This document shows positions 53,864-63,898 of a DNA stretch of 64,000 bases, piece after piece (position 1 is the stretch's first letter; each line of letters opens with the position of its first letter). This stretch comes from Desulfobacteraceae bacterium (GTDB lineage Bacteria; Desulfobacterota; Desulfobacteria; Desulfobacterales; Desulfosarcinaceae). The position numbers and the translations under genes were made by a program. The stretch spans positions 46,690 through 110,689 of the forward strand of contig JABDIN010000059.1 of assembly GCA_013003715.1 (NCBI GenBank). The letters are read 5' to 3'. Below the pieces are notes generated by a model. The model searched no databases. It was not told the origin of the DNA and saw only the letters and a program-made list of their open reading frames with translations.

Positions 53864-55035
53864 GGCTTTTTCTCCGCTGCCGTCGCTGCAAACTGTTGCA
53901 GGTAGACCGCCGTGTTCCGGGCGCCGTCAAGGTTCGGCAGGACCGGTTCAGCGGGCGCGGCATTCAAGGTGCCGGCCATGATGCGGGATAATCCGAGCGG
54001 TTCAAGATCATCGGCATTGACTACCCGGTATTGCCCCAACCTGGCCAGTCTTTCGGCTCTCATACGCTGTTCCCGGTTGACATGAAAGGGATAGAAGAGT
54101 GCCGGGACCCGGGCCGCCAGAATATTCATGGCGGTATTGTACCCGGCCATGCTGATGGAAAGATCCGCGGCCGCAAGATAGGCGGGAAATTCCGTGGTGA
54201 ACCGGGCCACCACCGCAGTGGATGACGCCTTTTCTTTCAAACACCGGAAATCGTCGGGGTCCAGAAAGGGGCCGGTGAATACATATAAAAGGGGTGGCGG
54301 TGTTTGGTCCAACAACCGGTGGGCGCGGAGCACGGCGTTCAATAGGTCCGCCCCGACCTTGCCCCCGCCGGCACTGGCAACGATCAACTTCTGGTGGTTG
54401 CCCACCTGCAGTTTATCCCGCAGCCGGCGGCGGGCGCCCCGGGGTGGCGGTTGACAGACAAAGCCGGTATACATCACCGGCACCGTCAGTGCCTGAATGT
54501 TGGGGAAGGTCTCGTCCAGCCGGATGATATCGGGATCGGAATGCACCAGCACAGCGTCGAACCAAGTGTTCACAGTATGAACGACCCGCCGTTCGTACTT
54601 TTTCCAGCTGTCTTTTTCCACGAGGATATCCCGCAAACTGCAAACCACTTTGCATCGACCGAAGAGATGGTTGTGAATTCCCTCCAGAATCGGGTCCAGT
54701 TCGAAACGAAATTTTTTCCGGCCGAACGGGTAGAGTTCCACTAGGAAGATATCCGGCCGTTCGTTTTGAAACAGCGAAAACAGAAGGGCTTTTCGCTCGT
54801 TCCGGATATCCGGGACCTCATCCCGGCCGCTGCCGGTTTCCAACCGGGTAAAGTCCTTATCCATTTGCAGGCTGGGGAGTTTTACCTGCCGGACATGTGC
54901 CGGCAGCGACACATCCACCGGGGGACCACCGGTGACCAGTATGATCTCTTGGCCTTTCAGCGATCTGCAAATTTCAACCGTCCTGAAAAAATGCCCTACC
55001 CCCAGTGTGTGCTGGCAGTATACGATAATCTTCAT
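53860..55035 (-). CDS. MurG/GT28-like glycosyltransferase
   Basis: A 391-residue GT-B fold protein. The N-terminal YCQHTLGVGHFFRTVEICRS loop and C-terminal AGYNTAMNILAARVPALFYP sugar-nucleotide segment mark the GT28/MurG-like group. The start is the ATG at 55035, which overlaps the phosphatase stop by four bases. The frame continues upstream but the extra residues are unlike a protein start. It shares both motifs with two other genes of this cluster. Confidence 0.85.
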   Translation of the reverse strand: MKIIVYCQHTLGVGHFFRTVEICRSLKGQEIILVTGGPPVDVSLPAHVRQVKLPSLQMDKDFTRLETGSGRDEVPDIRNERKALLFSLFQNERPDIFLVELYPFGRKKFRFELDPILEGIHNHLFGRCKVVCSLRDILVEKDSWKKYERRVVHTVNTWFDAVLVHSDPDIIRLDETFPNIQALTVPVMYTGFVCQPPPRGARRRLRDKLQVGNHQKLIVASAGGGKVGADLLNAVLRAHRLLDQTPPPLLYVFTGPFLDPDDFRCLKEKASSTAVVARFTTEFPAYLAAADLSISMAGYNTAMNILAARVPALFYPFHVNREQRMRAERLARLGQYRVVNADDLEPLGLSRIMAGTLNAAPAEPVLPNLDGARNTAVYLQQFAATAAEKKP

Positions 55036-55652
55036 ACCGGATCCGTCCTGTTCAGCTTCGCAGCATTGACACGGATCAAGGTGAGGGTGTCGTGCTCGCA
55101 TTGCAGGAGGTGCAGGTATCCCGGCTTGAGAACCGGTCCTTCCGCAGGCAGAAACCGCCGGTTCAACAGCCGGTACAACACACACTTGAGGACACCTTCA
55201 TGGGCGACGATCAGAATATGCCGCCCCGGCCATTGTTGCGATGCCGCCAACAGGGCAAAACGGCAGCGTTGCCAGACCGCATAACGCTCCTCGCCCCCCG
55301 GCGGACAGAAGGCCCATCCGGCAGACACCTTTTCCTTGAGCACGGCGCCCTCCTTTTTTTTGATATCAATGAGTGTCCGGCCCTCCCATTCTCCCCAGTT
55401 CTGCTCACGCAATCGCGGTTCCATCGCATGGGGAAGATGAAGGGTGCTGTTGACAATATCAGCCGTTTGCCGTGCCCGCATCAAATCGCTGGACAATATC
55501 CGGTCCCAGGAAAAATCAGGGACGGTGATCTCCCATGCCCCGGCTTCCACCCGGCCCTGTTCGGACAAGGGAATATCCGACTGGCCTTGAATCCTCTTCT
55601 CAAGGTTCCATTGGGTGGTGGCGTGCCGCATCAATCCGAATATGGTCGACAT
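55032..55652 (-). CDS. Histidine phosphatase family protein
   Basis: A 206-residue phosphoglycerate-mutase-like enzyme. The phosphohistidine motif is LMRHATTQWN, SSDLMRARQTADIV and EQNWGEWEGR follow, and the second catalytic His is in VAHEGVLK. In a glycan cluster it may act on a sugar phosphate. It is tightly linked to the glycosyltransferase downstream (ATGA overlap). Confidence 0.88.
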   Translation of the reverse strand: MSTIFGLMRHATTQWNLEKRIQGQSDIPLSEQGRVEAGAWEITVPDFSWDRILSSDLMRARQTADIVNSTLHLPHAMEPRLREQNWGEWEGRTLIDIKKKEGAVLKEKVSAGWAFCPPGGEERYAVWQRCRFALLAASQQWPGRHILIVAHEGVLKCVLYRLLNRRFLPAEGPVLKPGYLHLLQCEHDTLTLIRVNAAKLNRTDPV

Positions 55653-55729
55653 GAAAATGGTATCCCCTGGATTAAGTTGCCGGACACGTTTGATCCTATA
55701 CCCGTCGACAACACCCGCCCTCGAATCGC

Positions 55730-56983
55730 TTAAGCCGTATATCGATGGTAAATGTCCACGAGATCACGGATCAACAGGCCATTGTCGAATTCACTCTCCA
55801 CTTTTTCCTTGGCTGCGGAAATAACCTGCCGGTACAATTCGGCATCGGTCAGCAGGCGTTCGATGGCATCCGCCAGTGCCTGGGGCTGCTCCTGATCCAC
55901 CAGCAGGCCCGTGCGGTTGTGTGCCACCAGTTCTGGTATGGCGGATACCCGGGTGGCCACCACCGGCACACCCATGGCCATACTTTCCACCAGCACGTTG
56001 GGTATGCCGTCCCGATCCCCATCGGCGGCGACCTTGCATCCCAGGACAAACACATCCACCGACTGATAATAAGACAACACCTCGTGATGGGGCAATGTGC
56101 CGGTGCATTGTACGATTTCGCCAAGCCCCAGTTCCTGTATTTTAGCCAGGATCATCCGCCGGTCGTCCCCATCCCCGATGAGGGTGTAACGCAGGTTCAA
56201 ACCCCGGCGTTTCAGCTCGGCCACGGCGGTCAACACGTTCGGCAGCCCCTTTTTTTCGGTCATCCGCGCCACCGTGAGGAGATGATAGGGCTCACGGGGC
56301 AGCGCCCTGGGCTGATGGTTGGCGAACAACGACAAATCAATGCCATGGTAATTCCGGAAAATGGGGGTCCGGTGCCCTGGAGCCAAAGACGACAAATAGT
56401 CACGGTTGTACTGAGTACAGGTGACCACGAACGATGCCAGTCCGATCTTTTCCGTCAGTTGCCGCTTATCGGAGGTATAGATATCTTTAGCATGGGCGGT
56501 GAAGCTGAACGGCAGGCCACTGAGTTTGGCCGCAAACATGGCCACGGATGCGGGGGAGTGGGCGAAATGAGCATGCAAGTGCGATGGGGACGCTTTCGGA
56601 AAGAACCGTTGCACCAGATACCCGGCCTGCAGCAGATGTTTCAGGGTGGCGGATTTTCGTGTCCTTTTGAACCGGCGGAATGCGGTTTTCATGGCCTCCC
56701 GGTAGGTCCGGGGCGCTGCGAAGGCCATCCGCAGATTATAATAGAGCAACCGCGGCAGATGGTTCATGATGGTTTCCGGCAGATAGTCCACCGGTGCCTT
56801 GATTCTTGAGATGCTATTGTGGGCAAAGCTTTCACGGGGTTTTCGCATGGAAAAAATATGGATCTTGAAGCCATGCTGTTCCAGGAGATAAATTTCATTG
56901 GAAATGAAGGTCTCGGATATCCGCGGATAACCTTTCAGAATCATGCCTATGGTTTTGGATTGAGTTTTCACATCGGATTTCAA
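55730..56983 (-). CDS. GT4-family glycosyltransferase
   Basis: A 417-residue GT-B enzyme: GMILKGYPRISETFISNEIY at the N-terminus, HLHAHFAHSPASVAM, LLTVARMTEKKGLPNVLTA and the nucleotide-sugar site VLVESMAMGVPVVATRVSAI. It adds a sugar to a lipid or glycan acceptor. The frame starts with TTG at 56983, 8 bases after the radical SAM stop and near AAGGA; an ATG at 56944 is an alternative. Confidence 0.92.
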   Translation of the reverse strand: MKSDVKTQSKTIGMILKGYPRISETFISNEIYLLEQHGFKIHIFSMRKPRESFAHNSISRIKAPVDYLPETIMNHLPRLLYYNLRMAFAAPRTYREAMKTAFRRFKRTRKSATLKHLLQAGYLVQRFFPKASPSHLHAHFAHSPASVAMFAAKLSGLPFSFTAHAKDIYTSDKRQLTEKIGLASFVVTCTQYNRDYLSSLAPGHRTPIFRNYHGIDLSLFANHQPRALPREPYHLLTVARMTEKKGLPNVLTAVAELKRRGLNLRYTLIGDGDDRRMILAKIQELGLGEIVQCTGTLPHHEVLSYYQSVDVFVLGCKVAADGDRDGIPNVLVESMAMGVPVVATRVSAIPELVAHNRTGLLVDQEQPQALADAIERLLTDAELYRQVISAAKEKVESEFDNGLLIRDLVDIYHRYTA

Positions 56984-56991
56984 ATGAGTGT

Positions 56992-58008
56992 TTATCCTTT
57001 CTGCTTCACGGAATCATCGGAGACATCCCGCATAGTGCCCACATCACGGAAATCTCTTTCGTATACGACCAATTCATCGCGAACCTTTTGCTTGTAGACA
57101 TTGCATTTCATCCGGCAATAGGGATTGGTTTCGGAGGCCGCCAAAACCGCCTTGAAATAGGGACCGGACAGAATCTCCGCCAGCGAACGGGTTTTGAAAT
57201 TGATCCGGTCCTGATATTTATCGATCAATGGCACTATAAACCGGAACAGCCGGTTATGCTCGGTGATGTACATGCAATGGGCAAAACAGCAGGGATGCAC
57301 GGTGCCGTCGGCGGCCAGATAGATGGACCCTTTGCCGATGGGGTTGCACATGGCGCAGGCCTCGTCATCGGCATAGTCCCGGAAAATTTCCCGTTTTAAT
57401 TTGACATCGATTTGCCGCGGCGGTTCAAGACGATCATTGTAGTCCCGGGATGTAATGGCTTTAAAACCGGCGCAACCGATGTCTTCGGCGATCCTGGCGG
57501 CGGCCTCGACCTGATGTTCATTATGGGCGAACACAATGAATTTCCAAAAGGCAACGCCCCCTCCCCGGATAAAGGCCTCCATATTCCGGATGACGGCGTG
57601 GTAATCCGTGCCCACGCGGTGCAGGGCATGGGTGTCCGCCAACCCATCCACCGAAAATATCAATCCGCCGTCATGGAATGAGGATCCAAGTGCACGCCAC
57701 CACTCCGTGGATTGGACCATGCCATTAGTGTCCCCTCCGAGCACCACACCGGGATTCAGGTTTTTGACATAGGCCGCTATATCCGTCATCTCCGGATTCG
57801 TGGAAAAATCACCGAAATTCCCGGCAAATGTTATCCGCCGCAGCCGTGAGATCATATCAGCAGGCAGTTTTTTAAACGCCTCAAAACTGATGATATGGGG
57901 GCCATAGGGCCGGATCTTCTGCTGCCGGCTGCAGAATGGACATTTGGCCGTACATTTGGAAGAGGCTTCCACATTCAGCGCTTTGATCTGTTCGAGATGC
58001 AAGTTCAT
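56992..58008 (-). CDS. Radical SAM/SPASM-like protein
   Basis: A 338-residue protein with the cluster motif C19-x3-C23-x2-C26 (SSKCTAKCPFCSR). A SPASM-type Cys-rich tail (CAMCNPIGKGSIYLAADGTV then HPCCFAHC, and later NPYCRMKCN) would hold extra Fe-S clusters. Substrate unknown; in such clusters these enzymes modify sugars or peptides. The start at 58008 is uncertain, as in-frame ATGs exist to 58155 and no strong ribosome site is seen. Confidence 0.85.
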   Translation of the reverse strand: MNLHLEQIKALNVEASSKCTAKCPFCSRQQKIRPYGPHIISFEAFKKLPADMISRLRRITFAGNFGDFSTNPEMTDIAAYVKNLNPGVVLGGDTNGMVQSTEWWRALGSSFHDGGLIFSVDGLADTHALHRVGTDYHAVIRNMEAFIRGGGVAFWKFIVFAHNEHQVEAAARIAEDIGCAGFKAITSRDYNDRLEPPRQIDVKLKREIFRDYADDEACAMCNPIGKGSIYLAADGTVHPCCFAHCMYITEHNRLFRFIVPLIDKYQDRINFKTRSLAEILSGPYFKAVLAASETNPYCRMKCNVYKQKVRDELVVYERDFRDVGTMRDVSDDSVKQKG

Positions 58009-58193
58009 GTGGCTGTGTTTATCCCAAAAGTTTTCGCAAGCTACCGAAATACAAGCTATTTTATCAATATTCGGTATAGCAGGTGAATTGGAAATAGCAA
58101 AGTTCAAATGATGGTATGCCATCCATTTGAATTTCGGTTTGACGAAAGCCTGCATAAACCGGCCAAAGGCCTTAGCTTGTTAAAGGCTATCCG

Positions 58194-59324
58194 TCATTTA
58201 TTCTTTCGTTCATACACATCAGCGATTTTTTGCAATGTGGTTTCAACCGCTTTATAGTTCTGATCCAGATCGTGATGCTCGGCAATATGGCGTCCGGCGG
58301 CATCACCCATTTGGCGGCGAAGACCAGGGTCAGTGAGCAACCGGTATATGTTACGCCCGAAATCCCGGGGATCTCCGGTTCTTGCCAAAAAACCGGTTTT
58401 TCCGGGCGCCACCGCTTCCGCGGCACCCCATCCATCCAGCGCCACCACCGGTAATCCGCAGGCCTGGGCTTCCAGATATACCATACCCAGCCCCTCTTCA
58501 ATACCGGGAAATGCAAAGATATCGGCAGCGCTGTAATAGGCCGGTAATGCCTGCCGGGGCACCTGGCCGATGAAACGGACCTGCCCGGGCAGGTTACGGT
58601 CGGCCACCCCTTCCAATTGCCGGCGGGTGCGCCCGTCTCCCAGAATGACGAGCTGAAAATCGACACCCGTCCGGCGTATCTCACCGCAAGCCTCAATCAG
58701 CAGGGTCACCCCTTGGGTCTTCACGCCGGGCCGGAACATGGCGGTACACATGAGGACAGGTGTGTCGCCGATTCCCCATTGATGGCGTAATGACCCGCGG
58801 GCGGTCTTGTCGAACCTGAATCCGTCTCGCACCAGACCCGGCTTGATATACATCAGCTTTTCACCGGGAATCAGCCGCTGCAGATTCGTATAATCCCTTC
58901 TTTTGTTGGTAAACACGAAATCCGCGGAGACAAGGGAACGCCGGTTCAGCCAGAATCCCGGGAGGGTTTTCAGCCGGCGACGAACCTTGGTCGAATAAAT
59001 CCCCTGGAAAATCACATAGGGCAGCCCGAGCTTCTTCGCACAATAATACCCGATAATATCCGGGGCTTTGTAATAGGAGTGATAGGACAGCCAAAGTGAC
59101 GGCTTGTCCCGGCGTACGCGGTTCCGGAGTTTGCCGATTTCAAATACCAGTTGCGGCCACAACCAGGGTTTCCCGAAAATCCACCGCATCCGCATCCGGC
59201 CCGCCAGGTCCAGATGATGCCCCCGGCCCACCAGAAAATCGTGCAATTCCGTACCAATGATCAAATCACCGGAAGGATTCGCATGTCCCAGGGGTTTAAA
59301 CGGCATATGATAGAATATTTTCAT
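58194..59324 (-). CDS. GT4-family glycosyltransferase
   Basis: A 376-residue GT-B enzyme with MKIFYHMPFKPLGHANPSGD at the N-terminus, VLMCTAMFRPGVKTQGVTLL, and the sugar-nucleotide site GIEEGLGMVYLEAQACGLPV. It is upstream of the radical SAM gene in the same direction (185-base gap). An earlier start at 59381 is possible. Confidence 0.9.
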   Translation of the reverse strand: MKIFYHMPFKPLGHANPSGDLIIGTELHDFLVGRGHHLDLAGRMRMRWIFGKPWLWPQLVFEIGKLRNRVRRDKPSLWLSYHSYYKAPDIIGYYCAKKLGLPYVIFQGIYSTKVRRRLKTLPGFWLNRRSLVSADFVFTNKRRDYTNLQRLIPGEKLMYIKPGLVRDGFRFDKTARGSLRHQWGIGDTPVLMCTAMFRPGVKTQGVTLLIEACGEIRRTGVDFQLVILGDGRTRRQLEGVADRNLPGQVRFIGQVPRQALPAYYSAADIFAFPGIEEGLGMVYLEAQACGLPVVALDGWGAAEAVAPGKTGFLARTGDPRDFGRNIYRLLTDPGLRRQMGDAAGRHIAEHHDLDQNYKAVETTLQKIADVYERKNK

Positions 59325-59588
59325 GGACGGCGTCACTGACGGACCTCTGTACAACGGTTGATAACCCCAAGCCTGCTGCATATGCCGCCTGCTGACAGAC
59401 GGAAGATAGGCTAATTCACAATCACCGTTCCTTGTATATCAAACCCGGGCACAATTATCCAACGCCGAGTGACACCGGCGCAGCCACCTACGGAAAACAA
59501 CCACATCTATGGTACGCCCACCTTTGAAAAACACTGGCCTTTTAATTATATTGACAGGTTAAAGTCAATGGGGGTAGGAATCCCATCC

Positions 59589-60779
59589 ATGAACCTATCG
59601 CGCCTTGATCTGCTGATCTATGCCCACGACGGCCGTGGGTTGGGCCATGCCAGCCGCAGCACAGCCATAGGCATGGCCATGCGGCGCCTGTTTCCGGAAA
59701 AACGGGTATTGTTCGTATCCGGTACAAAGCATGCCGGCACACTCATCGACGACGCCCCTCTGGATTGGATTAAATTACCGGCCTATGCAACAAAAGTCGT
59801 CGATGGCCGGTCCACTGGTATCGACGGGCTGAGCAACTTTTCCGACCGGCAACTGGGTAATTTCCGAACCGATTCCCTGGCCCACCTGATGGCTCTCTAC
59901 CGCCCCCGTTGTGTTCTCGTGGATCATTCGCCCCAGGGCAAACACAAGGAGTTATTATCGGCCTTAAAAACATCAGGGAAAACCGGTACCCGCTGGGTGC
60001 TCGGTGTCCGGGGAATTGTGGGCGGCGTCAGCCAGGTGGGTTCTGATCTGGCCCGGGACATGTTCCGGAAGCATTACTCCGCCCTGCTATGGTACGGCGA
60101 CAGCAATGTGCTGGGCAGACAGCAAATCCAGCACCTTTTCACTTGCTATGGAATGCAGCCCGACGAAACCGGCTATGTCAGCAGATTGTCGGAACTTGCC
60201 CATTGGCGTTCGAAAGGCCGTTTGGCCATGGAACCCATCGCGGCGACCATATCCATCCCCTGGACAGGCGAATACACGGAACAATTGCTATCCGGTCTGG
60301 CCCGTACTATTTCCACCATCGGCCCACACCATGGGCAATGGCATATATTCATTGGCGCCGGCCCTGACGAAGCCTGTTATAATACGGTGCGCCGGTTCTT
60401 CAGCCATCTGCCATTTGCACACGTCCTGCCGGCCTCCAATGCCTATATCGACGCCTTGACGGCTTCGAAAATCGCCGTGATCTACGGCGGCTACAACAGC
60501 CTGATGGACATCCTCTGGGCCGGGAAACCCGCACTGGTGGTGTTGCGGGATATGCAGGACCGGGAACAACAGCTTCATGTAAAGCGTCTCAGGCACCTCA
60601 AGGGGATAAACCTGGAGGTCATCGACGAACGGTCAGCGGCCGAACCGGTCAACACCTCTCATCTCTTGACCGGCTTATTGGAAAGCGAAAAAACCGGCGA
60701 CCAATCCTTGTTGATCGATCTGAACGGGGCGGCAAACGCCGCCAAACGCTTAAATGAAGTGATCATGGATGGAGATTAG
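59589..60779 (+). CDS. MurG/GT28-like glycosyltransferase
   Basis: A 396-residue GT-B protein on the plus strand, divergent from the GT4 gene. The motifs IYAHDGRGLGHASRSTAIGM and YGGYNSLMDILWAGKPALVV match the other two GT28-like genes here. The start is placed at 59589 (TAGGAA upstream); the frame is open from 59469. It overlaps the next, convergent gene by 17 bases at their 3' ends. Confidence 0.85.
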   Translation: MNLSRLDLLIYAHDGRGLGHASRSTAIGMAMRRLFPEKRVLFVSGTKHAGTLIDDAPLDWIKLPAYATKVVDGRSTGIDGLSNFSDRQLGNFRTDSLAHLMALYRPRCVLVDHSPQGKHKELLSALKTSGKTGTRWVLGVRGIVGGVSQVGSDLARDMFRKHYSALLWYGDSNVLGRQQIQHLFTCYGMQPDETGYVSRLSELAHWRSKGRLAMEPIAATISIPWTGEYTEQLLSGLARTISTIGPHHGQWHIFIGAGPDEACYNTVRRFFSHLPFAHVLPASNAYIDALTASKIAVIYGGYNSLMDILWAGKPALVVLRDMQDREQQLHVKRLRHLKGINLEVIDERSAAEPVNTSHLLTGLLESEKTGDQSLLIDLNGAANAAKRLNEVIMDGD

Positions 60780-62001
60780 TTGGGGAAGCGCACCGGGTGG
60801 TATTGGAACTGATATCGGCTATTCGATCGCAAATGGCTTCAATCCCGGTGAGTTGGAATTGAGACACGGCCTGGCGAATATGTTCCGGATGCTCCAGCAG
60901 TTCGAACACTTTTTGATTCAAACCGGCGGCGTTCAGTTCGTGCCACGGGATATAATCCACCAGATTCTCCTTTCGCAAGGCGCGCGCGCGCAGGAGCTGC
61001 TCCAGCCGCGGGGTTTCCCGGGGAATCACCAGGGAAACCACACCCAGGGATAAAATCTCGCAAATCGTATTATACCCGCCCATGCAGATGACCAGATCCG
61101 CGGCCGCCATGATTTTTTCCATCTGGCGGAAAAAATGGAAGGTCCGGATACCCAGCTTGCGTGCGCGTCTGAAAAGCTGCTTGCGCTGGTGTTTCGGCAT
61201 GAACGGGCCCGTTATCAAAACCGATTTAAACGGTAGTTTGGCGGTTTTGGCGGAGAGGTTTTCAATCATGGTCAGGTAGGTGTCCACGATGGCGAATCCA
61301 TCGCCGCCGCCGCCGGTGGTCACCACCACTAGCTTTTCATGGTCTCTGAGCCCCTGTTCCCGGCGGACCTGTTGTATCCCCCTGCGATCCGGCACCTTAC
61401 GCGATATGTACCCGGTGAAATGCATCTTCCGCTGCACGGCGTCCGAAATCCCGTATTCCCGGATGGGATCATAAAGTTCCCGGTTCCCGTAAACCCAGAT
61501 TTCACTGTAGTAGTCTTCCAGTATCCGGTATACCCCTTTTTCCGACCAGTCTTTTTTGACGGTTTCCGCATCATCCATGATGTCCCTCAGCCCCAGTATG
61601 GCCCTGGTTTTCGTGCCGCTCCTGCGAATCCACTGCAGCGTGGGCAACACTTCCTTTTTTAAACCCAGGGGCTCCTTGTCCACAATGAACAGGTGGGGCT
61701 GGAACGCTTTGGCCGTGGCGGTAATGATGTTTTTACGGATATCCAGCGCATGCTGGGGGTTTATTTTAATGGAAAGGGGTTTGTACTCTTCGTTGGTCTT
61801 CTTGATCATTCCCGGAATTCTGACGAAATCAACCTTTTCGGGAAATGAAAACCGGCCGGCAATGGGTGAGCCGGTGAGGATAAGGACATTGATATTGGGG
61901 CCGCGCAGATATGAAGCGATGGCCATGGTGCGCCTGATGTGTCCCAGACCATAGGTGTCGTGAGAGTACATCAGGATGTTGAAAGTATGGTTCTTAGCCA
62001 T
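60763..62001 (-). CDS. MurG/GT28-like glycosyltransferase
   Basis: A 412-residue GT-B protein: MYSHDTYGLGHIRRTMAIAS, VVTTGGGGDGFAIVDTYLTM and MGGYNTICEILSLGVVSLVI. It is a paralogue of the gene it converges with. A good AGGATGCCTA site precedes the ATG. It probably builds the same glycan, perhaps adding the same or a related sugar. Confidence 0.85.
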   Translation of the reverse strand: MAKNHTFNILMYSHDTYGLGHIRRTMAIASYLRGPNINVLILTGSPIAGRFSFPEKVDFVRIPGMIKKTNEEYKPLSIKINPQHALDIRKNIITATAKAFQPHLFIVDKEPLGLKKEVLPTLQWIRRSGTKTRAILGLRDIMDDAETVKKDWSEKGVYRILEDYYSEIWVYGNRELYDPIREYGISDAVQRKMHFTGYISRKVPDRRGIQQVRREQGLRDHEKLVVVTTGGGGDGFAIVDTYLTMIENLSAKTAKLPFKSVLITGPFMPKHQRKQLFRRARKLGIRTFHFFRQMEKIMAAADLVICMGGYNTICEILSLGVVSLVIPRETPRLEQLLRARALRKENLVDYIPWHELNAAGLNQKVFELLEHPEHIRQAVSQFQLTGIEAICDRIADISSNTTRCASPTNLHP

Positions 62002-62178
62002 TAGGCATCCTGATTAACGATTAACAGATCGAACTCAAAAATAACGCCAGACATCGCCCAAATTAAGCCCAAACTATCCATAGATAGATGAAACCGGAGG
62101 CCTTTGTCAATGTCTATGAATCCATGGCCGAAACTCATGACTATTTTAAGGTCGTTTGGGTCGAAAGACCTCATGCAA

Positions 62179-63141
62179 TCATGGTTTTCGATCCCCCTGA
62201 AAAAATCTGAAGAAATGTTCCATAATAAAATCAACTGTTTCCTGATTCACATGGAAATTTTCCTTCCCCCGGGCAAAATAGGATTTCCCTTGGATGGCCT
62301 TATAAATCGTCGCCATTTCAAATGCCGGAAAATAAAAAACATTTTCATGCCGCGACACGAACTCATCGGCCACCGCCCGCAATGTGGACTTTGAATTGCA
62401 GCTGGCGCTGATCACATCCAGGTCCTTGCGGAAGGTTGCCCACATATGCACCGGAGACACCGTGATGAGCAACCGGCAGTCCGGATTGTTTTCGGCCATG
62501 ATCTCGTGAATGGCTTCCAGATTTTCAAGGTTTTCCGGGTATCGGCTCACCCTGAATCGATACCGGTCCATATCACCGCCCTGGTTGACGTAGGGACCGG
62601 AGGGCAGGCAGATGACCGATCCATCCCCTGTATCCTCCCATATTTCCGTCAGTCCCAGTGTGATAATCAGGATTTCGGCACGCTGCAATGCGCACCTGGA
62701 ATGACCGATGTGCTGTTCGAAATCCGACTCGGCCGCATCCAGGCTGTCGTATACGAATATCCGTCGATAGGGATCCTGAACCTGCTCGGAATCGGGTACC
62801 TGCCACCAGCGGACTTCCGGGCGCCAATCCCCAAAGGTATATTCCAATATCTGGCGCATGCAAAATGTATTGTACACCCGTTCCCAGGCCGCACTGGCAT
62901 GGACGGAAAGGGGATGATAGGTCTCCTCGGTGATATAATTGTAGCCCTCGGCCAGCAGTTTTTTACGGATTTCCCGTGCAAAACAGGATCCCATGGAGGC
63001 GATCGGCGTATTGCGATCCACGTGAAGCGCGGTGACTTCCGGGAATCGGAAACGGCCATCCGCCGGTGGATTCTTGTATGAGCCGGGCCATACCTGCCAA
63101 TTTTCAAAATGGTGTTTGGGATGCGCAGCCGTTTTCGCCAT
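62179..63141 (-). CDS. GSCFA-domain protein
   Basis: A 320-residue protein with the eponymous SMGSCFAREIRKKL motif near residue 50, followed by ITLGLTEIWED and LLITVSPVHMWATFRKD, which place it in the GSCFA/SGNH-like hydrolase clan, often found in polysaccharide loci. It may act on acetyl or other ester groups of the glycan. AGGAATATAG precedes the ATG. Confidence 0.88.
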   Translation of the reverse strand: MAKTAAHPKHHFENWQVWPGSYKNPPADGRFRFPEVTALHVDRNTPIASMGSCFAREIRKKLLAEGYNYITEETYHPLSVHASAAWERVYNTFCMRQILEYTFGDWRPEVRWWQVPDSEQVQDPYRRIFVYDSLDAAESDFEQHIGHSRCALQRAEILIITLGLTEIWEDTGDGSVICLPSGPYVNQGGDMDRYRFRVSRYPENLENLEAIHEIMAENNPDCRLLITVSPVHMWATFRKDLDVISASCNSKSTLRAVADEFVSRHENVFYFPAFEMATIYKAIQGKSYFARGKENFHVNQETVDFIMEHFFRFFQGDRKP

Positions 63142-63234
63142 AGTTCACTATATTCCTGTTTTTAGTATAACTTTTCTACTCCAGCGTGCTTTTTTCGAAA
63201 AAAGGTTCCCGGACCAGTTGGCGACATGGCCATA

Positions 63235-63705
63235 CTAAAACATATTACCGGAAAAGGGCGACGTCCCCGAATGATCCTCCATGGGAGCACCAATACTGAC
63301 CTTATTGTCCGGATAAAGCCGGACCAGCGCCAGATCTTTCCAGTCCCGGACCGGGTACCAGATACCAATTCGTTCACCGTCCGGCCCTAATATGTTTCGT
63401 CCGCGCCGGGAGAAATCATAGCCCACCCTCGGGCGCGGAAAATTGAGCCAGTGCCGCAATTGTTCTTCGCTGAGTTGCACCGGTTTCCAGAAATTACCGG
63501 GCTCAAGGGTAAAATCGTTTTGAACACCGATGATCACGCGCGGGTAGAAATCCGGCCCGGAATAATAGTAGTGATGATCTGCCAATACCTGGTAGGATTC
63601 AAAAATGTCCGTGACTTCTCCATCGACGTATAATCTCCCGGTATTCCCGGCGCATCCGATGATGATACAGGTGACCAATATGACACAAATGGTTGAAAAT
63701 TTCAT
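63235..63705 (-). CDS. Hypothetical lipoprotein
   Basis: A 156-residue lipoprotein with signal peptide and lipobox IIIGC (Cys18). The mature part has a YYYSGPDFYPRVIIGVQNDF strand region and WKPVQLSEEQLRHWLN, a pattern I have seen in small Desulfobacterota envelope proteins without known role. AAAGGAG at 63710-63716 sets the start at 63705. The 193 bases to the right of it hold no gene. Confidence 0.7.
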   Translation of the reverse strand: MKFSTICVILVTCIIIGCAGNTGRLYVDGEVTDIFESYQVLADHHYYYSGPDFYPRVIIGVQNDFTLEPGNFWKPVQLSEEQLRHWLNFPRPRVGYDFSRRGRNILGPDGERIGIWYPVRDWKDLALVRLYPDNKVSIGAPMEDHSGTSPFSGNMF

Positions 63706-63898
63706 CTTTTTTTCTCCTTTTATCCTGGCGTCAAGATACAGTCCGGCGAACAAAGAGATTTGAATATCGTGCCGGAAAGGCCGGACCGCTCATTTATAAA
63801 GGTATGCCCCAAAAATAAGCACTTCCGCTGAACGAATCAAACCCTTGACCCAAAAGATTACGCGGTTCTCCAGAACGCCAGGGTAACCGCATTTGGAA

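Noticed and set aside
55745..56809. Plus-strand frame of 354 codons
   Set aside because: Shadow of the GT4 glycosyltransferase gene on the minus strand.
62001..62234. Minus-strand 77-codon frame between the GSCFA and GT28-like genes
   Set aside because: It overlaps the end of the GSCFA gene and has no recognisable character or ribosome site.
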